Part shown: one piece after another, positions 1 through 64,000 of the stretch | How the letters are laid out: the number at the start of each line of letters is the position of its first letter | Numbering within the stretch: the stretch's first letter is position 1 | Origin: Undaria pinnatifida | Taxonomy: Eukaryota; Sar; Phaeophyceae; Laminariales; Alariaceae | Assembly: GCA_012845835.1 (NCBI GenBank) | Contig: JABAKD010000028.1 | Span: 2,064,742 to 2,128,741 of the forward strand | Length of the DNA stretch: 64,000 bases | Direction: 5' to 3' | Made by a program: the position numbers and the translations under genes | The notes under the pieces: generated by a model | The model's input: only the letters and a program-made list of their open reading frames with translations | Told to the model about the DNA's origin: nothing | Database searches by the model: none

Positions 1-1736
1 TCCCGAAGAACCAAGGGAGGATTAGGTCTCATCCCCGGGTAAAAAATTCTTCTATACCAGGTACATATATACGACTCCAACCCATGGTAATGGGCTAAAA
101 TAGTGATGTTCCGTGTCGATATCGCCCAGCACGGTGTGAAAACCCTAGCCGCATCCACTGATTGCTGATTGGCTTACCTCATAGAGCCAGCGCGCTCTGA
201 GATTTGCCCCTGGGGCCAACGTCGAGGTCTCGCCGCATCGGGGATGGATGATAATTTCCCATCCTCGAATCAGCATTCCTTCCATGCTTTCACAACTATT
301 TTTCAATCTTTTGAAAAAAATAAAAACTCCAATAACCCGGAGGCGAAAACATTTATCCCCCGGGTCGACACCGCCTCGCATGGTATGGAAGCACCACTGC
401 CGCCCACTGATTGCTGACTGGCTGGGGCTCATGGAGCCAGCGCGCCGCCATATTTGCCCATGGGACCAATGTCGAGGTCGCGACGCACCCGGGGAGGCTA
501 AGGTGCCATTCCCGAGTCAGAAATTCTTCCATACATATAATACTCCAACAACCCGAGGATGAAAATAGTGATCTCCCCGGGGCGATACCGCTCAACGCGT
601 TGTGAAAACCCGAGCCCCATCTATCCACTGATCGCTGATTGGCTTGGTTCATAGAGCCAGCGCGGTGCGAGAGCCACCCCTTACCCCTCGGGCCAACTCG
701 AGGCCCCGCAGCATCCGGGGAGGACAAGGTACCATCCCCGGGCATGCAAATTTCCATAAATACACGACTGACTCCAACAACCCGGTGAAAAAAGCAGAGA
801 TCCCCTGGGTCGATACCGTCCAGCACGGTGTGGAAACTCTACCCCTATCCACTGATGATTGCTGATTGGCTTGCGCTTATGGAGCCAGCGCGCTGCGAGA
901 GTTGCCCTGGGGCCAACGTCGAGGTCCCGCCGCACCCGGGAAGGATTGGATCCCATCCCCGGGTCAAAAATCCCTTCCTTCATCTACACCTCGAACAACT
1001 CGAGGACGAAAGGGATGATCCGCCTGGGCGATACCGCCCCGCACGGTGTGGAAACCCTGCCCCCATCCACTGTGATTGCTGGTTGGCTGGAGCTCATAGT
1101 ATCAGCGCGTTGAGAGATTTGGCCCTGGGGTCAACGGCGAGGTCCCGCCGCATTCGAGCAAGATGAGGCCTCATCCCCGATCAGCGGTCCTTCCATACAT
1201 ATACAAACCCAACAACCCGGGAACGAAAACGTTGATCCCCCGGATCGATACCGCCCCGCCAGGTGTGCAAACACCACCCCCGCGCCTACTGATTGCTGAC
1301 TGACTGGGGCTCACAGAGCCAGCGCGCTGCGAGATTTGCCCCTGGGGCCAACGTCGAGGTCCCGGCGCAACCGGGGAGGATAAGGTCCCATCACCAGGTT
1401 CGCAATCCTTCCATACATATACTTATCCAACAAACCGTGGACGAAAATATTGATCCCCCCGGTCGACATCGCCTCGCACGGTGTGGAAACCCCACCCCCG
1501 TACAATGATTGCTGCTTGACTGAAGCTTGTAGACCCAGCGCGCTGCGAGAGTTGCCTCTCCGCCCATGTCGAGGTCTCGCCGCATCTGGGGAGGATAACG
1601 TCCCATCCCAGGGTCATAAATCCTTCCATACAAGCGCAGTACATCTCCAACAACCCGGGGAGGAAATCAATTATCCCCCGGGTCGATACCGACCCCCGCA
1701 CGGTGTGGAAACCCCATCCCCATCAACTGATTGCTG
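1..1736. repeat. Satellite array, about 220-bp unit, 7-8 copies
   Basis: Units recur with landmarks at about 161, 408, 632, 861, 1077, 1291, 1508 and 1731 (GATTGCTGATTGGCT). Each contains a GCCAGCGCGCTGCGAGA block, a CCTTCCATACAT block and a CGCACGGTGTGGAAACCC block. It starts before the window. The same satellite reappears at 48420-48833 and 49802-50150. ORFs here are repeat by-products. Confidence 0.92.
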
Positions 1737-2250
1737 ATTTTTACGGACGTGTTAGACTAGCACACTGGGGACTGGGGAATATTCTTTGCTCGCCACTACT
1801 AAGAGGCACCCAGTAGTTTATATTGCTGTAGAGTAGTAGTTGTAGTAGTAGTGGTAGAAGTAGTAGCAGTAGTAGTGGTGGTGGGTTTGGTGGTTGTAAT
1901 AGCAGTACGAATGTTTCCCCGCGGCGGGGAAATATTTTCTACGCGTGTTCTTCTGCTGCTATGCATTTCATGCTGCATATACAACATGAATACCAACATC
2001 CACCCACAAACCATCCGACGTGTACATGCTACAGCAGTATTATAGTAGAAAGTACAACAAGAAAAATATATGTTGGATTTTGCTTCACCACCTATAGTAG
2101 TACACAGGTACCCTATTACTACTTTAATAAGGTAGACCCTACTACTACCTCGCATGAAGCATCAATTAATGAGAGGTTATTAGTACATCAAAGTGTTCAG
2201 ATAATTATTGGTATGTTAATTGGTTACACATGATAGGTAACATAGTACAA
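1737..2250. other. Non-coding with TAG-rich microsatellite
   Basis: Imperfect TAG/GTAGTAG repeats at about 1830-1895; otherwise AT-rich sequence without recognisable genes. Confidence 0.6.
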
Positions 2251-2395
2251 TGCCATTTTATCTTAGGTTTGATTTGTGAAACTTACTGAAGACGGGCGAT
2301 CGATTTAGTACGCAGCTTGCAAAGATGAGTATCGACCCTCAATTCGTCGAACTCACAGCTGCCGTCGTCACAATATTTGTATTAAATATAAATAC
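2251..2395. repeat. Relic related to the R1 terminal repeat
   Basis: Closely matches 22760-22905 (shared CGCAGCTTGCAAAGATGAGT and TCGTCGAACTCACAGCTG) and the R1 inverted terminal repeat described at 61507-61820. Confidence 0.65.
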
Positions 2396-2404
2396 TGCGA
2401 GGTA

Positions 2405-2500
2405 CCTGTGACTACGGACGGAAATGTAAGGACCGTTTTGAAATTACATTTATACCCCAATGGTCCGTACATTTGCGTTCAGAGTGGTTATCACACACTA
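2405..2500. mobile_element. Small MITE (family 3)
   Basis: Inverted ends: CGGACGGAAATGTAAGGACC on the left and GGTCCGTACATTTGCGTTC on the right. Relatives at 50205-50292 and 59207-59303; partial pieces near 4585-4640, 38905-38955 and 50486-50560. Confidence 0.6.
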
Positions 2501-2534
2501 AAAACGACGAGTACTACTATGCATATTTTAGATC

Positions 2535-2699
2535 ACTATGGGCAACGACGATCTACCGCCACGGGCGGAGGCGTGCCAGTACCGCTAGCTCTACCGAAAG
2601 CATACTCAAAGGACCTCCTTCTCCCGAAAGAGTGGCGAGAGTGTGAGGTGGGAGTCCTGCCACCCATAGCGCAGCCGCAGGCTGGCGCGGCAACCGTCG
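2535..2699 (-). CDS. Coding-like GC-rich segment, possible terminal exon
   Basis: After a TTTCCGCCCCAG acceptor two frames stay open. One ends at TGA (2606-2608) and is phase-compatible with TPC exon 19. The other reads to about 2535 with Ser/Arg-rich sequence (GGRTPTSHSRHSFGRRRS). Either could be the end of the TPC gene or of another gene; neither shows a domain. Confidence 0.25.
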
Positions 2700-2865
2700 C
2701 TGGGGCGGAAACCACTTGAGACTCAACGGACGCCGCGGTATGGACACGTTTGTTTGCTGTATAGCTCCCAATACACGGGTGGATGGGGCCCCTCAGTTTC
2801 GTCGACATAGCAGAAGGTTGGCCAAAGGCCGACCTTCCGAGCACCTTTCGGAACAACACGTCAAA

Positions 2866-3570
2866 TATCACGAAACGTGGGGGTTTGCCCATATCACGAA
2901 ACGTGGGGGTTTGCCCACGTTCTGTGGGCTTGGGGTGATTTTTGGCGATCGAGCAAAGGTGGCAAAGGCTGCCGTTTGGAGTATGCCGACGTTCTGTGGA
3001 TTTTGCGTCACAGTCGGCTTTCCAAAAAGGCGGCCAGAGTCTGCCTTGTGCCCGCCTTCAACTATGTCGACGAAGCGGAAGGGTCCGGTCCACCCGTGTT
3101 CTGATCCTTCACCCGTCGGTTTTCTGGGAAGCAGTCGTGTGCTGCTTGCAGTAGCTCATTTCCATTCGATACGCCCAATAACATGTTGTAGACTTGCCCT
3201 GCGACCCTCAGTTTATTGGACATTTTCTTGCACCCAAAATATCATTGTGAACAGTGCTCGGAGACTGTGCCTACGGTGGGACAACGGTGCTGAGCCTGGT
3301 CAACAGCTAGATGCGTCACCGGCGGCCAATCGTTTTCCTGGGAAGCAATCGTGTTGCTCATTTTCAATCCAGTCGGTTTCCTGGGAAGCAACCGTGTTGC
3401 TCCTTTCCATTCCTTACTACCCGCACCAGTGTCTTGGGAACACGCGCGTGGCGTTTGGGAACTACGTCTGCCTACGGTGGAACAACGGTGCTGAGCCTTG
3501 TCAAAGCTCCAGGCGCGACCGGTGTCCAACCGTCTCCTGGGATGCAATCATGTTGCTCATTTTATAACTA
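2866..3570. repeat. Short tandem duplications
   Basis: CACGAAACGTGGGGGTTTGCCC is repeated in tandem near 2870-2920, and blocks with TTTCCTGGGAAGCAACCGTG and CTACGGTGGAACAACGGTGC recur at about 3116, 3270, 3330, 3374, 3472 and 3531. The long plus-strand ORF here follows the repeats and is not considered a gene. Confidence 0.7.
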
Positions 3571-3719
3571 GTTTTCATTTTGCATTCCTTATTACGGCGG
3601 TTTACAATAAGCAGATCTTCACACACCTCGAACCTATCGGCCACACCCCAAACATAAAGAACTGCGTCACTCCAACTGGTCCGTCACGTTGTGTAGCAAG
3701 GTTTCGCACCGCCATCCCA

Positions 3720-4140
3720 TCTGGTTGTAGATGGACAAGGTCTTCTCAAACCACTCTTGCCGAACACACGGGCAAAAACGCGTTCCCAAACAACACTTCT
3801 TGCCGAATAAGCAAGGTCCCCCCAACCCACCCTTGTCGAACACACACGCCTTCTCCAACCGCCTCTACAACACAATGTGTTCCTGGCAAAAAAATTGCAC
3901 CTCGCCAGTCCGTCCGGTCATCGTCCCGTTTACAAGAAAGTGAATCATGGGCTTTCCATGTTGCCATTCCAACGCCTTTGCTACTCTGGAAATCACGAAC
4001 GTATACTTGACACCCCCAAGGCCTTTTCTGTTCTGGAAACATAAGCAATACAATAGTCACCCCAAGGCCTGTGCTGCTCTGGAAGCATAAACGTAAATAA
4101 ACGCAGTTGACACCCCAAAGCCTGTGCTGGAAACGAAAGA
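3720..4140. repeat. Tandem repeats, about 50-60 bp units
   Basis: CTTGCCGAACACACG-type units at 3755-3850 and GACACCCCAAGGCCTGTGCT-type units at 4008-4130. Confidence 0.6.
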
Positions 4141-6213
4141 AAAAAACGCGCATACAGTCGCCCGTAGGTGAATCGGGGAGACAGGGCCAACTCTGCCTAC
4201 CAGGTCACCTGAACGACACTGCGCTTAACCCCTGAAAACCCATTTTGGGGGACAACATGCTACTTGGAATTAGTGTAGGGAGGGGTTTGGGGGCTCAAAA
4301 TTAACCCCTTCGGGACTTATGAGACAAAACTTGTCGACTTAATTACGACGATTACAGCATTAGTCACACTACTCAGCCGGGGAGGCTGGGTTAAGGCGTG
4401 TGTCTAAAGTGCAACAGAGGAAGATGTAAGACACGCGCTGTATGCTGATACCGGTAGTGTCGCACGCTCTTCGTAGAAGGTCGATAAGACCGCGCTGGTC
4501 GCTATAGAGGGCGCTACACCTGGGTTCCAACAGGGCTGGTTAAGGTCTCCCACCCGCAGACAGGTGCCAATGCGGGCATAAATGTAAGGAACGTTGCAAT
4601 ACACACACAAATACCGCTCAGAGTGGTAGACTATGAGGCTGCACAACCGTGCTGGTCGTGGCAATATCACCCCCCACCCGTCCTGTCCCCCTCGTACCCT
4701 GCCCCCCCCCCACAACCTTACAGCGCTTCTCACTTCGTGCAAGCAAGGTCTGCCTATAGTCGGTGAAAACCCGACGTGCTCAAATGTTGTAGGGATACGA
4801 GGGTCTATGGTCGTAAGACTGCGGCCATGAATGACATGAGTACACCCCACCCGCCCCGCTGCCCAGCATATCCCAGGCTTCCCATCTAGGGACCTCCTCC
4901 CCCTCCCCGCTTGCTTGTTCTATGAGTTCTGCTAACGACCGCCCGTGCCCATCTTGTGCTATATTAGGCCTTGACGAAACACCTACTAGGCCTGCCCAAC
5001 TACCTACTAGACCTGCCCAAACACATCTATTAGGCCCGCCCAAACACCTACTACTAGGCCTTCCTAAAACACCTACCAGATAAAATATCATGTCCTACCA
5101 CAAAGCAGCTGAAGAAACAAAACCGTACTGCTGTACCTTAAAAGGGGTTCCCAACACTCTCGCGGCGCTAATAGACGACACGTTTTGTTCACACATCCGA
5201 ACGCCGCTTCATGCTCCTTCCACACCTACACACTTGATTCCTCCGAGGTTCGTCGCACTCACTTTCTCACTCAAACTGTGCGTACGACTAATGCCTGATA
5301 CCTGGGAGGCTATTACAAGGAGAAAAAAGTTAGAACAACAAAAACAAAAATTGGCGCGAGTCCTCGCAGCTTTAGCATTACTGCCTCTTCTCTATCAAAC
5401 GCGGACGGAAATAGGTCGTAACACACATTTCCGGACGAAAACAATATAGAACAATAAATAAATAGAACGTCGGTCGATGCAAGGAGAATGTCAACGCTAC
5501 CACATGGAGCGAAAAACGCCCACCCCTTGAGTCCAATCTTGGCAAAACACAAACCGTATCATTCGGTACACGAGACCTAATAAGCAACAGAGTACTACGA
5601 ATAGAAAGGCACGCTGAGATTTACAGCAGAAGATAAAAAACCCGGGAACCGTTACTCTGAAGTCAGTGTCGAACGCACCCTCTTCCAAATAAGAAACCCA
5701 GCCTTGGTCCGCCAGTGTTTTCGTTTCTTATCCTAGGTGTCCTGGACTGTATACCTCGAAATGTTTCAGGTAGAAAGCAAGCATACAAAATTGTATCAAA
5801 ACATGTATAATCTATATCTACACGTACTAACACAGCGGACCATCAGCAACGCCTGAAGCTGTATCAAATAGTATGATGCAACACCTGAGTCAAATCGTTT
5901 CAAGTACGGTACAGCATGCAAGACAGCACACCCACCCCCATCGGTCCAGTTACCAACTTTGTTTTCTCGTCAACGGGAAGGGCGCAAAGGCCGAGGGAGC
6001 GATGCGTCTATGGAAACATCTCGATAAGTCGACGTGGCGTTCGTAGACACAGACGCTTTACCACTGCGATGAGATGTTTCCAAAGCCGCCGTTTGGTCGT
6101 GTGCGCCCTCTTAGGTTTGGAAAAAACCGTCTCGGACATTCGTCCCAGGGTGTGTGCTATCTTGCGTGTCACATGGTAGCCAGAAGCCGTAACGAGCAAG
6201 TACCAGTACAAAG
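4141..6213. other. No gene recognised
   Basis: Contains a scattered TACTTGGAATTAGTGTAGG motif (about 4260), a reversed piece of repeat family C (4787-4845) and short tandem CCTACTAGGCCTGCCC copies (4985-5065). A plus-strand ORF at 5090-5449 is open but has no recognisable features. Confidence 0.5.
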
Positions 6214-6612
6214 GTGAGTAGTAGGGTAGTTACTCTGGAGTACCCGCGTATTAATTCTTGTTCTCTTGGCCATACCCGGGTGACCAATACCCTGGTACAT
6301 TTCGCGTATACATACCCTACTATCAGTACGGTATTTACTCTGGAGTACCCGGATACTCATCCTCATTATCTTGGTCATACCCTGGTAGATACCCGGATAC
6401 ATCTAGAGTGTATACCTCTGACTCTTGGTAGGGTATTTACTCTGGGTACCCCGGTAGCCATCTAGATTATCTTGGGCATGGCCGGGTACATATCCGGATA
6501 CACCTAGAGTGACTACCGTACTACTAGTAGGGGATGTACTCTGGAGTACCCGGGTACCAATGCACCAATCCTTATTACCTTCCTCATATTCGCGTAATCT
6601 AGAGCGTATACC
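6214..6612. repeat. Tandem repeat rich in GGTAC, about 100-bp units
   Basis: Four units carry ACTCTGGAGTACCCG, a TTATCTTGG box and CATCTAGAGTGTATACC. A related block with GGTACC/CCCGGGT motifs occurs at 57283-57480. Confidence 0.7.
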
Positions 6613-6701
6613 CTACTACCCACACCCCGGATACATCCCCTGCCTCGAACTGGTCATCTGGCCTAGGGGAGAAATTTCTCTCTCCTACGACTAAAAATAA
6701 A

Positions 6702-6829
6702 CAGGGCTTTTCACGGGTCATGACCCGAAAGGCGGGTCGGGTCAGGATGCTCAAAATCTCACGGGTCGAGTGAAGTCATTCTGTCCCGACCCAACCCGCG
6801 AGAAGCGACCCGATCGGTGAAAACCCCTC
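6702..6829. mobile_element. hAT-like MITE, family G (short copy)
   Basis: Starts CAGGGCTTTTCACGGGTC and ends CGGTGAAAACCCCTC, with GGGTC units inside. Flanks AAAATAAA and AAAAAAAC are compatible with an 8-bp target duplication with mismatches. Confidence 0.65.
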
Positions 6830-7455
6830 AAAAAACGATATCGATCTCTCTCTCCCACGACCAAAAAAACACGATTACGATAACACCGCTCGAAAGTCAA
6901 CAATAAACGCCTGAAGTCGTATCGAGCGAGAAATTTTCCCTGTGTCAAAAATTGTTTCGACTATAAAACAAAAACCGCATAAAAAAATCAAATATCTACA
7001 AGTACACCGCCGACCCAACAGCGGAAAACGGCTAGCACTAGCGTAATTCAACACACAGGTTGGAAACAACGAGCGACCGTTCCGGGTGAAACAAATACCT
7101 GGTACGTAGCAATCCAACAGTTTGGCTAGTAGGGTATACCTCTAAGGTACCCGGGTATCATATTTTATCGTTACTGATGATACTCGTGTATGTACCGCGA
7201 GGGTACCCGCAGAGTATACACCCTACTAAACACATCCTCGGTTAAAATCCACGTTCCGAAGCTGCACGGAAAAATAGGTAGACAAACAATAACATTGCCT
7301 AGCTGATCCAGTGGGACATCAGAGCGGGAAAAAATGACGAACATAAACCATGATCCCACCGTCGGCCACACGACACAGCCAAGGCCCTCTTACCCGGTGT
7401 TGAAACTTGTATCCGAACTTCGACATAAAACCGGTGTATTCTACGCGCGTTGTAC
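6830..7455. other. No gene recognised
   Basis: AT-rich; GGTAC-type repeat remnants at 7125-7230. No ORF with gene-like features. Confidence 0.5.
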
Positions 7456-7641
7456 AGTAGCGGCCCCTCGATACTGCTGGTGTGTGCACTATAGAGGGAA
7501 ACACCGGCACTATAACGGCAACCGGCACTACTCTGTATACTGCCACTACTGGTTGCTCCATCTGTGCCAAGCGATTTCACAGGCACTATATCGGGGAACC
7601 GGCTCTAATCAACCAGCACTATAGAGGGACCACTACCGCAC
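7456..7641. mobile_element. MITE family 2
   Basis: About 185 bp with internal GCCAAGCGATTTCACAGGCAC and ends related to CAGTAGTGGTCC and GGGACCACTACCG (inverted). Relatives: 11161-11322, 12790-12980 (reverse), 18224-18396, 18735-18893. Confidence 0.65.
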
Positions 7642-8052
7642 TGCACGCACGTAGCCTGATCATTCTATCCCTACTCCAAAAACCCTGACACTACTAATAG
7701 ACGGTTGACAAAACCGCACTTCTCATTTTTCGGTGCCTTTACCTGAGGGTTAACAGCACACCAAGATTCACTAAAAAAAACGCGGCAGTTTGTCTACCAA
7801 CATACAGTGCACATACAGTACGTAGACAGCGGATAAAAAACAGGGAAAAAAAGAAAAGTCAGGCTGAGATTTACGCAAGAATGATAAAACCCGGGAGACG
7901 TTATACTGAAGAAATGGTGTACAACGCACCTTCCCCCAGGTAAGAAACCCAGCCTGGATCAGTTCTTCTGTTTCTTCTTAGGTGACCTGTGCTGTATTGT
8001 AAAAACGCAATAATAAACACTCCAGAAAAAGTACTGCCCGTGAAGCTGTGAT

Positions 8053-62884
<54,832 letters not shown>

Positions 62885-63235
62885 AGTTGTGTGCCCCTTG
62901 TGAGATACGGGTGGGGCGGGGGTGGGGATGGGTGGCACGGCGATGGTGGTGATGGTAGGCTTACTACTGAGATGACGATCGCACACAAATTCCAAGGAAT
63001 TAGACAACGAACGCGTGGGTGCAGTAGTAAGCTTTGACTACTGCAAATATCGTCCCAGACTATTTCCACGTGATTTGTGCCCAAAAACGTGAGCGTAGCC
63101 CTAACGGGGGGGGTGGGAAAGTCAAATGTGCTTGCTGCTGGCCTGCACGATGGGGTCGTAGTATACCCCACGGAGAGTGCTGGAAAGAAGCATCTTGACA
63201 ACACGCCAGAGTACTGTTGCAATATCAACGGGTCC
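62885..63235 (-). promoter_or_regulatory. Presumed upstream region of the TPC gene
   Basis: Lies immediately upstream of the exon 1 ATG. No TATA box or other clear element was found. GGTGGGGATGG-type GC-rich runs are present at 62905-62955. Confidence 0.25.
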
Positions 63236-63362
63236 GCAGCAGCAACAGCAGCAAGCAGCAGCAGAATGCAGCACCGGCAGCACCGGCAGCACCAGCAGTA
63301 CCAGCCGCACTACACCATTAATAGCAGTACACCAACAGCAGCAGCAGCAGCAGCAGCAGTAG
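63236..63362 (+). repeat. CAG-rich trinucleotide region
   Basis: CAGCAGCAACAGCAGCAAGC and (CAG)8-type runs. A 196-codon plus-strand ORF (63077-63667) spans it, but outside the repeat it shows no recognisable protein features. Confidence 0.75.
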
Positions 63363-64000
63363 CGGCAGCAGGGGCACATCGAATTATGTGTGATTTACGG
63401 TACAGCACGATTATCATCACGACATCAGTATTTGGTGCCGTGCGGCAAAAGCCCAAAGCGTGCTCGTTGCTCGTGACGTCGTCGGCAGCGCTACTCGCTT
63501 TTATGTGGAGGGGCGAGCGGTGTGTACCGGGTACAGCACCAGGACCTCTTGCGATACACATCACATTATACAAGGCGTACTGCTCTTGCGACACTCGGAT
63601 GGGTAATCAAGCATATGGGCGGTTGAACCTTGCTCAGACCATTATTGGCGTATATTCTGCTTTCTAAGCTGTGACCAACAACAACGGCGTGCAGTGTCCT
63701 TGGAGCCAGCATTCATCGTCGAAACCGTCTTCTTCGACCGTAAGCTGAAGGGCATCCTTGACCCATCACCACCACGGAATCCCTAGCTATCTATAGATGT
63801 AGCTACCGTAGTACGGACGGCACCCCGTGGGACGTGGGATTGTAGCAGCTGCAAAACAGTAGTAGTGCTAAGCAACTGCAGCGTACGACAACTTCGCTGA
63901 GCAGTCAGGCTGGCAGAGGAGCTCTGACGGCATGCACACGTACCACAGCCAAACCACATCCCCTCGGCCAAATGCCAACAAATAATGGCACTTCGTAAAT
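63363..64000. other. No gene recognised
   Basis: Ordinary complexity; TTGGAGCCAGCATTCATCG (63699) is a dispersed motif. No splice-supported coding sequence seen. Confidence 0.4.

Noticed and set aside
1-1736. CRISPR array
   Set aside because: Units of about 220 bp are repeated throughout their length with no unique spacers, and the window is eukaryotic.
2716-3567. 283-codon plus-strand ORF
   Set aside because: Follows local tandem duplications; no motif or splice support.
63077-63667. 196-codon plus-strand ORF upstream of the channel gene
   Set aside because: Half is CAG-repeat translation and the remainder has no recognisable features; kept only as a repeat entry.

Overview
This is an intron- and repeat-rich eukaryotic nuclear window: GT-AG introns, dispersed and tandem repeats everywhere, a hAT transposase with its own introns, tRNA-derived SINE copies, MITEs and many long G/C homopolymers. 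No bacterial-type operon, rRNA or CRISPR is visible. A two-pore channel whose first pore resembles the plant form and whose second resembles the animal form, with an EF-hand-like linker, plus the intron style, suggest a stramenopile, probably a brown alga. That placement is inference; I cannot search databases.

The dominant feature is one very large gene on the minus strand. Twenty exons at 62,884 down to about 8,053 encode a two-pore channel (TPC): Ser/Ala-rich N-terminus, cytosolic pre-S1 helix, domain I S1-S6 with the NPDVW pore, an EF-hand-like linker, domain II S1-S6 with the VVNNW pore, and a long Ser/Gly-rich tail. Every exon was found by reading the sequence and checking GT-AG borders and codon phase. 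Of 19 joins, 17 are phase-consistent. One join lacks an exon (S4-S5 of domain I), one is off by a base (before domain II S5), and the EF-hand exon contains a one-base frame break. About 3.8 kb of coding sequence is spread over about 55 kb, so most of the window is intron.

The introns are filled with mobile DNA: an intron-containing hAT transposase in the opposite orientation (28.2-34.5 kb), a 960-bp non-autonomous hAT element with a perfect 8-bp target duplication (48.8-49.8 kb), a hAT-like family whose interior has expanded into a (GGGTC)n array, SINE copies, several MITE families, a foldback element and a decayed transposon-like gene (54.4-55.4 kb).

The most unusual signal is that short pieces of this gene's exons, nearly always spanning a splice junction, recur as decaying direct copies in the adjacent introns. 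This is seen for at least nine exons. The domain II pore exon exists three times in tandem, one copy keeping its 5' splice site but with a changed filter (VSSW instead of VNNW).

Outside the gene, 1-8 kb holds a 220-bp satellite (also at 48.4-50.1 kb), tandem repeats and small MITEs. 62.9-64 kb holds the presumed promoter side and a CAG-rich stretch.
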